Part shown: piece by piece, positions 28,770-37,113 of the stretch | Layout: each line of letters starts with the position of its first letter | Numbering within the stretch: position 1 is the stretch's first letter | NCBI RefSeq assembly: GCF_016862395.1 | Contig: NZ_BOMW01000008.1 | Coordinates: forward strand, 1-64,000 | DNA length: 64,000 nt | Direction: 5' to 3' | DNA from: Actinoplanes siamensis | GTDB lineage: Bacteria > Actinomycetota > Actinomycetes > Mycobacteriales > Micromonosporaceae | Notes under the pieces: model-generated | The model's input: the letters and a program-made list of their open reading frames with translations, nothing else | Database searches by the model: none | Told to the model about the DNA's origin: nothing | Translations under genes and position numbers: made by a program

Positions 28770-28943
28770 TTCAGACCTGCTCAACAAAGAAATCCTCCGG
28801 CTCGCCCGGGTGCGTCGGTTACCGGACGGAAACGGGCCGGGCCGCAATCAGTAGGCTTGCGGTCGTACCCCCAAGATCTTGTTGTTCGGGGTCTTCGTCT
28901 TGTTGTGGTCTCTTCGGTCTCGTTCGTCTCGGAAGGCAGGGCA

Positions 28944-29996
28944 GTGCGGCTCGGACTCAGCCTTGGATATCAGACGGCGTGGAGCACGCCGGCCGACCAT
29001 CTCGCCATGGCCCAGGAGGCCGACCGGCTCGGATACTCGGTGGTCTGGGCCGCCGAGGCGTACGGGTCGGACACGGTGAGCATGCTGGCCTGGATCGCCG
29101 GCCAGACCGAACGCATCGACCTCGGCTCGGCCGTGCTGCAGATCCCGGCGCGCACCCCGGCGATGACCGCGATGACCGCGGCGACGCTGGACACGCTCTC
29201 CGGCGGCCGGTTCCGGCTCGGCCTGGGCGTCTCCGGCCCGCAGGTCTCCGAGGGGTGGCACGGCGTGCGGTTCGCCAAGCCGCTGGCCCGCACCCGGGAG
29301 TACGTGGACATCGTCCGGATGGCGCTGCGTCGCGACAAGGTGCAGTACGACGGCGAGCACTACCAGCTGCCGCTGCCCGGCGGCGCCGGCAAGCCGATCA
29401 AGCTGGGCTTCCACCCGCCGCGCACGGACATCCCGGTCTACCTGGCCGCGGTCGGCCCGAAGAACCTGGAGCTGGCCGGCGAGCTCGCGGACGGCTGGCT
29501 GGCCATCTTCTTCGCCCCGGACGCCGCCGACGACCAGCTGCGGCACATCGCGGCCGGTCGCGCCAAGCGCGGCCTGGGGCTGGCCGGGTTCGACGTGGCG
29601 CCCAGCGTGCCGGTCGTGGTCGGCGACGACCTGGCCGCCTGCGCCGACGTGATCCGCTGGTACGCGGCGCTCTACATCGGCGGGATGGGCAGCCGCGAGC
29701 AGAACTTCTACAACCAGCTGGCCGTACGGATGGGGTACGGCGAAGCGGCCGCGAAGGTGCAGGACCTCTACCTGAACAAGCAGGTCGCCGAGGCGGCCGA
29801 GGCGGTGCCGCAGGAGTTCATCGAGCGCACCTCGATCATCGGCACCAAGGAGCGGATCACGAAGCGCATCAAGGAGTACGCGGCGGCCGGGGTCGGGACG
29901 CTGTCGATCAGCCCGTACGTCGGCGACCTGGAGTCCGGCCTGGCGACCTTGCGCGTGGTCGCCGAGGCGTACGAAGAGTCCGGCGTGGCCCGCTAG
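28944..29996 (+). CDS. LLM-class (F420-dependent type) oxidoreductase
   Basis: 350 residues, luciferase-like monooxygenase fold: MRLGLSLGYQTAW start, LGYSVVWAAEAYGSD, TPAMTAMTAATLDTLSGGRF and GLGVSGPQVSEGWHG. This subgroup in actinobacteria usually uses coenzyme F420 rather than flavin; the cofactor is inferred. The GTG at 28944 follows GGAAGGCAGGG. It overlaps the next gene by one base (TAGTG), and the following genes are packed similarly. Confidence 0.9.
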   Translation: MRLGLSLGYQTAWSTPADHLAMAQEADRLGYSVVWAAEAYGSDTVSMLAWIAGQTERIDLGSAVLQIPARTPAMTAMTAATLDTLSGGRFRLGLGVSGPQVSEGWHGVRFAKPLARTREYVDIVRMALRRDKVQYDGEHYQLPLPGGAGKPIKLGFHPPRTDIPVYLAAVGPKNLELAGELADGWLAIFFAPDAADDQLRHIAAGRAKRGLGLAGFDVAPSVPVVVGDDLAACADVIRWYAALYIGGMGSREQNFYNQLAVRMGYGEAAAKVQDLYLNKQVAEAAEAVPQEFIERTSIIGTKERITKRIKEYAAAGVGTLSISPYVGDLESGLATLRVVAEAYEESGVAR

Positions 29997-30688
29997 TGGC
30001 CACCGTCCTGCTGCTGCGGCACGGCCGCACCACCGCGAACGCGACGGGTGAGCTGGCCGGCCGCCGTCCCGTCGAGCTCGACGACACCGGGCGCGTCCAG
30101 GCCGCCCTGGTCGCCGAGCGGCTGCGCGGGATCCCGCTGGCCGCCGTCGTGACCAGCCCGCTGATCCGCTGCCGGCAGACCGTGGAGCTGGCGCTGCCCG
30201 GGACGTCGCCGGCGCTCGACGAGGGCCTGATCGAGTGCGGGTACGGCGACTGGGAGGGGCGTCCGCTCAAGGAGCTGGCCAAGGAGCCGCTCTGGCCGGT
30301 GGTGCAGCAGCACCCGAGCGCGGTGACGTTCCCGGCCGGCGAGTCGATGGCGGCCATGTCGGCACGCGGGATCGCGACCATCCGGGCGTGGGACGAGAAG
30401 ATCACCGCCGAGCACGGGGCGGAGGCGGTCTGGCTGGCGTGCAGCCACGGCGATGTGATCAAGGCCATCGTGGCCGACGCGATGGGGCTGCACCTCGACC
30501 AGTTTCAGCGGATCGTGGCCGACCCGGCGTCGATCACCGTCATCCGGTACACGCCGACCAGGCCGTTCCTGGTGCGGGTCAATGACACCGGCGAGCTGGC
30601 TTCGCTCGTACCGAAGAAAGCCAATGGCGAGAAGGCCGCCGAGCGCAGCGACGCGGCCGTCGGCGGGGGCGCCGGAGGCGGTGTCTGA
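29996..30688 (+). CDS. Histidine phosphatase superfamily protein (MSMEG_4193-type phosphomutase-like)
   Basis: 230 residues. The phosphohistidine motif LLLRHGRTTAN is at the N-terminus, then SPLIRCRQT, GYGDWEGRPL and the second catalytic His in LACSHGDVIKAI. The C-terminal 30 residues are Gly/Ala-rich. Family members upstream of DUF3090 genes are annotated as putative phosphomutases without a known substrate. The GTG start uses the last G of the preceding TAG, so expression is coupled to the oxidoreductase. Confidence 0.9.
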   Translation: MATVLLLRHGRTTANATGELAGRRPVELDDTGRVQAALVAERLRGIPLAAVVTSPLIRCRQTVELALPGTSPALDEGLIECGYGDWEGRPLKELAKEPLWPVVQQHPSAVTFPAGESMAAMSARGIATIRAWDEKITAEHGAEAVWLACSHGDVIKAIVADAMGLHLDQFQRIVADPASITVIRYTPTRPFLVRVNDTGELASLVPKKANGEKAAERSDAAVGGGAGGGV

Positions 30689-30784
30689 CAACCCTCAGTG
30701 ATCGAGCTGTCGCCGCAGCGTACACCCTATTGCGCCCTCGGCGAACCGGGGTCGCCGAGCCGCGCGATCGCGCCGGGGGATGGA

Positions 30785-30790
30785 TAGGGT
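30785..30790 (+). promoter_or_regulatory. -10 box for the DUF3090 gene (leaderless)
   Basis: TAGGGT, seven bases before the ATG at 30798. No Shine-Dalgarno is present, so the DUF3090 to SCO1664-like pair probably has its own leaderless promoter. Confidence 0.5.
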
Positions 30791-30797
30791 TGGGTTC

Positions 30798-31394
30798 ATG
30801 ACCCACCAAGTGCATGCCTTCGAGCCGCCCGAGCGGTTCGTCGCCGGGACGGTGGGCGAGCCCGGGGACCGGACGTTCTACCTTCAGGCACGCGGTGGCG
30901 GCCGGGTGATCAGCGTCGCCCTGGAGAAGGTCCAGGTGTCGCTGCTCGCCGAGAAGCTCGAGGAACTGCTCCTGGAGGCGAACAAACGGTTCGGCGTCAC
31001 GCTGCCGGAGGCTACGCTGCTGGCCGTGCACGACAACGAGCCGCTGGACACCCCGGTCGACGAGGAGTTCCGGGTCGGGACCCTGGGGCTGGCCTTCGAC
31101 GTCGACACGGCGACGGTGGTGATCGAGGCGATCGAGGCCGGTGAGGCCGAGGTCGAGATCTCCGGCGACCCGCTCGCCGAGGGCGACGAGGACGAGGACG
31201 AGGAGGACGACGAGGACGAGCCGGACGACGACCTGGACCGCCTCCGGGTCCGGCTGACTCCCGAGGCGACCCGGGCGTTCATCGACCGGGCGCGCCGGGT
31301 GGTGGCCGCCGGCCGTCCGCCGTGCCCGCTCTGCGGCCAGCCGCTCGATCCGGGCGGCCACCTCTGTCCCCGGCACAACGGTTACCACCGGTGA
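30798..31394 (+). CDS. DUF3090-family protein
   Basis: 198 residues. FEPPERFVAGTVGEPGDRTF is the family signature, followed by EKVQVSLLAEKLEELL, an extremely acidic Asp/Glu stretch (about 130-152) and a C-terminal zinc-ribbon-like CPLCGQPL with a second CPRH. The zinc-binding end suggests RNA, DNA or protein binding; the function is unknown. An in-frame ATG at 30780 is less likely, because the family begins at the chosen Met. The stop overlaps the next start (GTGA). Confidence 0.92.
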   Translation: MTHQVHAFEPPERFVAGTVGEPGDRTFYLQARGGGRVISVALEKVQVSLLAEKLEELLLEANKRFGVTLPEATLLAVHDNEPLDTPVDEEFRVGTLGLAFDVDTATVVIEAIEAGEAEVEISGDPLAEGDEDEDEEDDEDEPDDDLDRLRVRLTPEATRAFIDRARRVVAAGRPPCPLCGQPLDPGGHLCPRHNGYHR

Positions 31395-32206
31395 CAGCCG
31401 AGCCGACCGAGGTGCTTGCCGAGACCGACGCCCTGGAACTGCTGGTGTGCGGCGCCATCGAGATCGAGGGTCGCCTGGTCGACGCCTCGAACACCACGCT
31501 GCGTGCCGAGATCAGCCTCGACGGGGTGACGCGGCGTTGCGTCTACAAACCGGTCCGCGGCGAGCGGCCGCTCTGGGACTTCCCGGACGGCACGCTCGCC
31601 GGCCGCGAGGTCTCCGCCTATCTGGTCTCCCGGGCCACCGGGTGGGGGCTGGTGCCGCCCACGATCCTGCGGGACGGGCCGCTCGGGCCCGGCGCCCTGC
31701 AGCTGTGGATCGACGAGCCGGAGGCCGCCGAGGCGCTGATCGGGTTCGTTCCGGCCTATGACGTGCCGCCGGGCTGGCTCCCGGTCGCGGCGGCACGCGA
31801 CGACGACGGCGACGCGTACGCGCTGGCCCACGCGGACGACCCTCGGCTGGCCCGGCTGGCGGTGTTCGACGCGGTGATCAACAACGCCGACCGCAAGGGC
31901 GGGCACGTGCTCTATCCGGCGACCGGGTCGGTGCACGGCGTCGATCACGGGGTCAGCTTCCACGTGGAGAACAAGTTGCGGACGGTTCTCTGGGGGTGGA
32001 CCGGGAAGCCGCTGCCCGAGGAGGCGGTCGACGTTCTCGCGTCGCTTCGGCAGGAGCTCGGCGGGGCCCTCGGTGAGGCCCTGGAGGAGCATCTGACGAT
32101 CTCCGAGGTGCAGCATGTCGGGTTGCGGGTGAAGCGGCTGCTGCGGGCCGGGCGGTTCCCCAAGCCACCGGCCGACTGGCCGGCGATTCCGTGGCCGCCG
32201 ATCTAG
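31391..32206 (+). CDS. SCO1664-family protein (PI3/4-kinase-like fold)
   Basis: 271 residues. YKPVRGERPLWDFPDGTLAG contains a candidate ATP-binding Lys, FDAVINNADRKGGH matches the catalytic-loop pattern with Asp and Asn, and GVDHGVSFHVE matches the metal-binding DFG-like segment of phosphatidylinositol 3/4-kinase-like proteins. Substrate unknown. Its partner gene is invariably DUF3090 in actinobacteria, and here the two overlap by four bases. mshC follows 233 bp later. Confidence 0.88.
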   Translation: MTAEPTEVLAETDALELLVCGAIEIEGRLVDASNTTLRAEISLDGVTRRCVYKPVRGERPLWDFPDGTLAGREVSAYLVSRATGWGLVPPTILRDGPLGPGALQLWIDEPEAAEALIGFVPAYDVPPGWLPVAAARDDDGDAYALAHADDPRLARLAVFDAVINNADRKGGHVLYPATGSVHGVDHGVSFHVENKLRTVLWGWTGKPLPEEAVDVLASLRQELGGALGEALEEHLTISEVQHVGLRVKRLLRAGRFPKPPADWPAIPWPPI

Positions 32207-32238
32207 AGATGCCGGTCACGCTCCTACCGGGAGATCGG

Positions 32239-32380
32239 GCGGGTATCGATCCTCCGGGTGGCGTTGTTTCCGGGCGACTGGGCGGGTGTCGACCTCTTCG
32301 GGTGGCGTTGTTTCCGCGGGGCAGGGCGGGTGCCGACCTCTTCGGGTCGCGTTCTTTCCGGGCGGCTGGACGGCTGTCGA
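32239..32380. repeat. Degenerate 44-bp tandem repeats before mshC
   Basis: Units beginning near 32240, 32283 and 32327 share the pattern cgggtgtcgacctcttcggg followed by tggcgttgtttcc; a partial fourth starts at 32371. No coding frame is preserved, and the array ends 48 bp before the mshC promoter. Confidence 0.8.
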
Positions 32381-32427
32381 TGCAGAGGTTTAGATCACGC
32401 TCGGCTGGTTCTCTCCGGGGTGCTGGA

Positions 32428-32433
32428 TAGGCT
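32428..32433 (+). promoter_or_regulatory. -10 box of mshC (leaderless)
   Basis: TAGGCT followed by six bases and the ATG at 32440. No Shine-Dalgarno precedes the start. Confidence 0.5.
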
Positions 32434-32439
32434 CCGAGC

Positions 32440-33678
32440 ATGGACGCTTGGACCGGGCATGACGTGCCGACTCTGCCGGGGGACGCCCCCACGCTGAAGC
32501 TCTACGACTCGGCGCGCCGGTCGGTGCATCCGGTCACACCGGCGCACACCGCGACGATGTATGTGTGCGGCATCACGCCCTACGACGCGACCCACCTCGG
32601 CCACGCCGCCACGATGATCGCCTTCGACCTGGTCAACCGCCTCTGGCGGGACGCCGGCCACCCGGTGACCTACGTGCAGAACGTGACAGACATCGACGAC
32701 CCGCTGCTGGAGCGCGCCGAGCGTGACGGTGAGGACTGGGTGGTCCTGGCGATGCGCGAGACGGCGCTGTTCCGGGAGGACATGGAGGCGCTGCGGATCA
32801 TCCCGCCGGCCCACTACGTCGGCGCCGTCGAGTCGATCCCGTCGATCGCCGAGCATGTCCGCGAGCTGGTCGCCAAGGGCGCGGCGTACCGGCTGGAGGA
32901 CGGGACCGGCGACGTCTACTTCGACATCACCGCCGCGCCGCGCTGGGGGTACGAGTCGAACCTGTCCCGCGACGAGATGACGGTGCTCTCCGCAGAGCGC
33001 GGCGGCGACCCGGAGCGGGCCGGCAAGCGGGACCCGCTGGACCCGCTGCTGTGGCGCGGCGCCCGCGAGGGCGAGCCGGTGTGGGACGGTGGCGACCTCG
33101 GGCCTGGCCGGCCCGGGTGGCACATCGAGTGCGCGACGATCGCGCTGAACCTGCTCGGTGCGACAGTCGACGTGCAGGGCGGCGGCAGCGACCTGCTGTA
33201 CCCGCATCACGAGTGCTCGGCGGCACACGCCGAGGTGCTCACCGGGGCGGAGCCGTTCGCGGGGCACTACGTGCACGCCGGCATGATCGGGCTGGACGGC
33301 GAGAAGATGTCGAAGTCGAAGGGCAACCTCGTCTTCGTGTCCCGGCTGCGGGCCGACGGGGTGGACCCGATGGCGGTGCGGCTGGGGCTGCTCTCCGGGC
33401 ACTACCGCGCGGACCGGGAGTGGACCGACGAGGTGCGCAAGGCGGGCGAGCAGCGGCTGGCCCGCTGGCGCGAGGCGGCCGCTGCGGCGTCCGGGCCGTC
33501 CGGCGCCGGCCTGGTGGACGCGGTGCGCGAGGCGCTGACCAACGATCTGGACGCTCCGGGTGCGCTGGCGGTGGTGGATGCCTGGGCGGAGGCGGCGCTG
33601 TCCGGCGCCGGCGATGACGCCGGGGCGCCGGCGCTGATGGCACAGGCGGTGGACGCCCTTCTGGGCGTGCGGTTGTAA
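32440..33678 (+). CDS. mshC: Cysteine:glucosaminyl-inositol ligase MshC (mycothiol synthesis)
   Basis: 412 residues, a cysteinyl-tRNA synthetase homologue without the anticodon-binding domain. It joins Cys to GlcN-Ins with ATP, the third committed step of mycothiol synthesis in the cytoplasm. The zinc and HIGH-type region is [28 protein letters not shown] and [10 protein letters not shown] supply further ligands, and the KMSKS loop is at 289-293. The length matches MshC rather than CysS. It is transcribed alone behind its own leaderless promoter and followed by a hairpin. Confidence 0.96.
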   Translation: MDAWTGHDVPTLPGDAPTLKLYDSARRSVHPVTPAHTATMYVCGITPYDATHLGHAATMIAFDLVNRLWRDAGHPVTYVQNVTDIDDPLLERAERDGEDWVVLAMRETALFREDMEALRIIPPAHYVGAVESIPSIAEHVRELVAKGAAYRLEDGTGDVYFDITAAPRWGYESNLSRDEMTVLSAERGGDPERAGKRDPLDPLLWRGAREGEPVWDGGDLGPGRPGWHIECATIALNLLGATVDVQGGGSDLLYPHHECSAAHAEVLTGAEPFAGHYVHAGMIGLDGEKMSKSKGNLVFVSRLRADGVDPMAVRLGLLSGHYRADREWTDEVRKAGEQRLARWREAAAAASGPSGAGLVDAVREALTNDLDAPGALAVVDAWAEAALSGAGDDAGAPALMAQAVDALLGVRL

Positions 33679-33694
33679 AAGTTATTCATTTTTG

Positions 33695-33727
33695 ACGGGG
33701 CGGCTCCGTAATTGGGGGTCGCCCCGT
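33695..33727 (+). terminator. Hairpin after mshC
   Basis: acggggcg (33695-33702) pairs with cgccccgt (33720-33727), preceded by an AT-rich stretch (gttattcattttt) and 17 bp after the mshC stop. Confidence 0.7.
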
Positions 33728-33964
33728 GCCGTTATAAGACTGACTTTTTACGTATCCGATATGTCTTTGGATTCCGCAGTCCATACTGATTCCACGCTGC
33801 GCGTACGACTGCCCGTTCGCAACTGTAAACCCTGGTCAGCGGACCTGTAGGTAATTCGCCGAAACAACGCACCTACCGGTGTTGTTTGGCGAAAATCCGT
33901 GCATTCCGCCTTTCGTCGAGACATGCTTTCGGAGGTCAAACCAAACGTCCGAAAGGAAGCCAAC

Positions 33965-34291
33965 ATGCGTCGTCCGGCTATGTACCTCGCCGGTCTGTTC
34001 CTGGCCACGGGCGCGAGCCTCGCACTTGCTGCCCCGGCCTCGGCTGCCGGCACCCAACACGAGAACAACTATGGTGCGGCCGCCGGGGCCGGCCACGGTG
34101 ACGCGGCCGGCGGCTGCTACCCGGGCAGCTATGGCGGCGGCGGCTACGGCTGCGGTGGTGGCTACGGGGGCGGTACCTACGCCGACCTCGACTACTACAA
34201 CGGCGGCGTCGACAACGACCAGGTCTACCAGCGCAACTGGCAGACCGGCCTGGTCAACGTCAACGATAATGGGCCGATCGGCATCGACTGA
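33965..34291 (+). CDS. Small secreted Gly/Tyr-rich protein
   Basis: 108 residues. A Sec signal peptide (MRRPAMYLAGLFLATGASLA, cleavage probably after ASA) is followed by an 80-residue mature part. That part has a GGGGYG-rich core with two Cys (GGCYPGSYGG and YGCGGGY) and ends VNVNDNGPIGID. A low-complexity, Tyr/Asn-rich secreted peptide suggests a cell-surface or self-assembling role such as in spore or aerial structures, but it is not a recognised chaplin or rodlin. AAAGGAAG precedes the ATG. A long 5' region (33728-33964), AT-rich for this genome, suggests regulation. A perfect terminator follows. Confidence 0.8.
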   Translation: MRRPAMYLAGLFLATGASLALAAPASAAGTQHENNYGAAAGAGHGDAAGGCYPGSYGGGGYGCGGGYGGGTYADLDYYNGGVDNDQVYQRNWQTGLVNVNDNGPIGID

Positions 34292-34333
34292 TCACCGCGG
34301 GAGCGGCCCGTCCGCTCCGGCAGCTTGCAGTAG

Positions 34334-34380
34334 AAAGCTCAGACCCGAGGCGCCTTTCCGGCCCTCGGGTCTGAGCTTTT
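34334..34380 (+). terminator. 17-bp hairpin with T-run
   Basis: aaagctcagacccgagg (34334-34350) pairs with cctcgggtctgagcttt (34363-34379), followed by T. It resembles a classical intrinsic terminator for the secreted protein gene. Confidence 0.92.
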
Positions 34381-34419
34381 CCCGCCGTCGGCACAGCTTC
34401 GCCCAACGGTCGGCCGGTG

Positions 34420-34556
34420 TGCCCTATGGCGCCGTGCGGCCTATGGTCGGTGCCCTTATGGCCGGTGCGGCTTATGGCTCCCGCGGCTTATGGCTCGTGC
34501 GCCTTATGGTCGGTGCCCTTATGGTCGGTGCGGCTTATGGTCGGTGCGCCCCACGG
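34420..34556. repeat. About eight 14-18-bp degenerate repeats
   Basis: Units of the form ccttatggtcggtgcgg follow one another with changes in the last few bases. No frame is conserved. The array lies in the convergent gap between the secreted protein and GNAT genes (34292-34630), which holds nothing else supportable. Confidence 0.8.
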
Positions 34557-34630
34557 CCGATTTGCCCCACGTGGTCCGCGCATTCGTGGACGGCGTCCCA
34601 CGGCCGGCGATCCTATCGGGCAGCGCCTCC

Positions 34631-35128
34631 TCAGTCGCCCCTGACCAGCTCCCGCAGAAACGTCTGCCCGACCAGATCCGCGCCGAACGTGTGCTGCGGC
34701 TCCTCCTTGACCAGCCGGAAACCCCGCCGCAGGTACACCTGTCGAGCTGCCACCAGCGGATCCGTCGTCCACAGCCGCATCCGCGCGTACCCGGCGTCCA
34801 CCGCGAACCGCATGCACGCGTCCACGAGCCGCCCGCCCAGCCCGAGCCCGCGTGCCTCCGGATGCACCAGCAGGACCCGTAGCACCGCGGTACCCGGCTC
34901 GTCCCCGGCCACGCAGAGCACGCACCCCACTCGCCGCCCGTCCCGCTCCGCTATCCACCCCGCTTCCCGCGCCGGATCGTGGCCGGCCGCGTAGTCCGCG
35001 ACGATCCGCGCCACCAGCGCCTCGAAGCTGGTGTCCCACCCGTACTCCTCGGCGTAGACCTCACCGTGCGCCTGCACCACCCAGCCCAGGTCGCCCGGCT
35101 GCCCGAGCCGCCGGATCGCCACGTCCAT
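34631..35128 (-). CDS. GNAT-family N-acetyltransferase
   Basis: 165 residues with the GNAT fold. The acetyl-CoA loop is VHPEARGLGLGGRLVDACM, preceded by TAVLRVLLV and followed by VYLRRGFRLV near the end. Members fused or adjacent to MarR/TetR regulators often act on small amines; the substrate is unknown. GGAGGCGGTCCG precedes the ATG. It is divergent from a TetR gene with an operator-like palindrome between. Confidence 0.88.
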   Translation of the reverse strand: MDVAIRRLGQPGDLGWVVQAHGEVYAEEYGWDTSFEALVARIVADYAAGHDPAREAGWIAERDGRRVGCVLCVAGDEPGTAVLRVLLVHPEARGLGLGGRLVDACMRFAVDAGYARMRLWTTDPLVAARQVYLRRGFRLVKEEPQHTFGADLVGQTFLRELVRGD

Positions 35129-35143
35129 CGGACCGCCTCCGTC

Positions 35144-35163
35144 ACTGAAACACTCGTTTCAGT
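35144..35163. promoter_or_regulatory. TetR operator candidate
   Basis: ACTGAAAC-ACTC-GTTTCAGT is a perfect dyad with 8-bp arms. It lies in the 49-bp gap between the divergent GNAT and TetR genes, so TetR binding would shut off both. Confidence 0.8.
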
Positions 35164-35177
35164 CGGATACTAGCCCG

Positions 35178-35783
35178 ATGGCCGACACCACGACAGCACC
35201 CTCGGCGCGCCGCACGGAACTGCTCGAACTCGCCTACGCCTACGTGCGCCGCAACGGCCTCGCCGACCTGTCGCTGCGCCCGCTCGCCGCCGAGATCGGG
35301 TCCAGCCCACGGGTCCTGCTGTTCCTCTTCGGCAGCAAGGACGGCTTGGTCCGGGCGCTCCTCTCGCGCGCCCGCGAGGAGGAGCTGGGCCTGTTGCGCG
35401 ACCTCCGTGCGGACACGCCGCCGCCCTCCGGCCTGCCGGCCGCCGGCGAGCGGATCTGGGCCTGGCTGAGCGATCCGGCTCACCGCACGCTCCTCATCCT
35501 GTGGCTGGAGGCGTACGCCCGTTCCCTCGTCGACCCCACCGGCCCCTGGACGGAGTTCGCCGCCACCACGGTCACCGACTGGCTTGACGTCCTGGCCACC
35601 GCCCAGCCCGAGTCCGAACGCGACACCCCGGACGGTCTGGCCCACCGCACGGCTGTCCTGGCCGTCCTGCGCGGCGCCCTGATCGACCTGCTGGCCACCG
35701 GCGACCGGCCTCGCATCACCGCCGCCGTCCACCACCTCCTGCACGCTCGGTCCCCTTCCCCGAGCCGGGCCGACCAGCTATGA
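35178..35783 (+). CDS. TetR-family transcriptional regulator
   Basis: 201 residues. The DNA-binding domain is residues 10-58: LAYAYVRRNGLADLSLRPLA followed by SSPRVLLFLFGSKDGLVRAL. The C-terminal ligand domain is helical. GATACT lies six bases before the ATG and no Shine-Dalgarno is seen, so a leaderless message is likely. The dyad ends 14 bp before the start, which would place it over the -10/-35 region. Confidence 0.9.
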   Translation: MADTTTAPSARRTELLELAYAYVRRNGLADLSLRPLAAEIGSSPRVLLFLFGSKDGLVRALLSRAREEELGLLRDLRADTPPPSGLPAAGERIWAWLSDPAHRTLLILWLEAYARSLVDPTGPWTEFAATTVTDWLDVLATAQPESERDTPDGLAHRTAVLAVLRGALIDLLATGDRPRITAAVHHLLHARSPSPSRADQL

Positions 35784-35880
35784 CCCCGCTTCATCGCGGC
35801 GATGCGCACCGTCGCCGCCTCCTCCGAACCGTGCTCCCGGTCACCGAGATCGCGGCGGGGCGGTCCGGGCATGCCGTGAG

Positions 35881-36006
35881 ATCGCCCAGCGGGAGTGGTC
35901 GGGGCGTGCCTCGAACCGCCCGGTGGAGCGGTCACGCCATGTCACGGGCCGCCCGACAGGAGGGGCGACGCCGTGTCGTGGACCGCCCGGCTGGAGCGGT
36001 CAGGCG
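35881..36006. repeat. Four degenerate 33-34-bp tandem repeats
   Basis: Units start at 35881, 35915, 35948 and 35982, each beginning with an accgcccgg-like word and containing ggagcggtc. The last unit runs through the stop codon of the GntR gene, so the array has eroded the 3' end of that gene or grown out of it. Confidence 0.8.
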
Positions 36007-36791
36007 AGGGCCAGGCCCGGGTCCGGGTCGGGATCCGGCGCCGGGGACGGGATGCGGTACTCCTCGGTCAGGGTGGTCATCGGACCCGGCCAGGTGGCCT
36101 GGGCCACCTCGATCGGCTTGCGGGTCTCGTCGAAGGCGACGTGCAGCAGGTGCAGGACCGGAGTGTCCGGGCGGATCTGCAGGATCTCCGCTTCCTCCCG
36201 ACTCGGCTGACGGGCGGTGATCGTGTCGGTCGCCGTGGCGTAGCGCCGGCCGAGCACCTCCTCGGCCTCCTGGTAGAGCGGGCGGCCGAAGGACTCCGGA
36301 CGCTCCAGGATGGTGCCGTTGGCGTCGGTGACCCGGAACCACGAGGCGCCCAGCTCGACGGTGGCGTCGTCGGTCCGGACGACATGCCGGCGGACCAGCA
36401 TCTCGGTGCCGTCGCGGACCCCGAAGGCGTCGGCGACCTCCGGGGGCGCGGGTTCGCGGCCCACCCGGACGAGCTGCTGGCGGTACCGTGCGGCGAGGTC
36501 CGCGTGGTAGCCGCGGTGCGCGCCGTAACGGCCACGCGAGAGGCGGTTCAGGCGGCGGCGGGTGCCGCGGACGTACGTACCGGAGCCGGGTTTGGTGATC
36601 AGCACCCCCTCGACCCGCAGCTGGTCGACGGCCCTCTGCACGGTTTGTTTGGCGACGCCGAACATCTCGGCGACAGCCGGGATGGACGGGAGCCGCTCGC
36701 CGGGCTGCCATTCGCCGCGGCGGATGCGTTCCCGCAACTGCGCGGCGATCTGTCGATGCGGGAACTCAGCAGCCCCCGGATTGATCGTCAT
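36000..36791 (-). CDS. GntR-family regulator with UTRA domain
   Basis: 263 residues. The GntR winged helix occupies residues 12-75 (HRQIAAQLRERIRRGEWQPG, then LPSIPAVAEMFGVAKQTVQR). The UTRA ligand domain follows (about 100-245), with LVRRHVVRTDD and VLHLLHVAFDETRKP. The C-terminal tail is a Pro-Asp repeat (PAPDPDPDPG) that merges with the downstream repeat array. GGGAGGTCCGC precedes the ATG. No transport or catabolic operon is adjacent, so the ligand is unknown. Confidence 0.9.
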   Translation of the reverse strand: MTINPGAAEFPHRQIAAQLRERIRRGEWQPGERLPSIPAVAEMFGVAKQTVQRAVDQLRVEGVLITKPGSGTYVRGTRRRLNRLSRGRYGAHRGYHADLAARYRQQLVRVGREPAPPEVADAFGVRDGTEMLVRRHVVRTDDATVELGASWFRVTDANGTILERPESFGRPLYQEAEEVLGRRYATATDTITARQPSREEAEILQIRPDTPVLHLLHVAFDETRKPIEVAQATWPGPMTTLTEEYRIPSPAPDPDPDPGLALA

Positions 36792-36866
36792 GCGGACCTC
36801 CCGTGCGCCACGACCAAGACAGCTAGGTTCCTAGGATGCCTCAGGCGACGCGCCACTGCTAACTGA

Positions 36867-37010
36867 CACGCCGGACTGGAGGCGGTGGAACTGCAGGGCA
36901 ACGTAGCGCCCCGACTGGGACGCCGGCTCGGGCCGGTACACCTGGAGGGCGACGTGGCGCCGACCGGCACGCCGAACTGCAGAGCGGTGCACCCGCAAGG
37001 CGGCAGGGCG
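36867..37010. repeat. Degenerate tandem repeats of about 50 bp
   Basis: Three diverged copies start with acgccgg-like words (near 36869, 36922 and 36970) and share ctgcagggcaacgt-like and gtggcgcc-like segments. They occupy most of the 322-bp gap between the GntR and PAC2 genes, which contains no gene. Confidence 0.6.
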
Positions 37011-37113
37011 GGGAGAGCGCGGGGTTGCGCGCGGAGGGTCGAATTGCGGCAAGCCGGCCGGGGAGGGCGACGCTTGCCCCGGGCGATCCGCCCGGGGCAA
37101 GCGCGAAAGGATC

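Noticed and set aside
34390..34882. Plus-strand frames across the cttatggtcgg repeats
   Set aside because: They are repetitive and then antisense to the GNAT gene, with no start signals.
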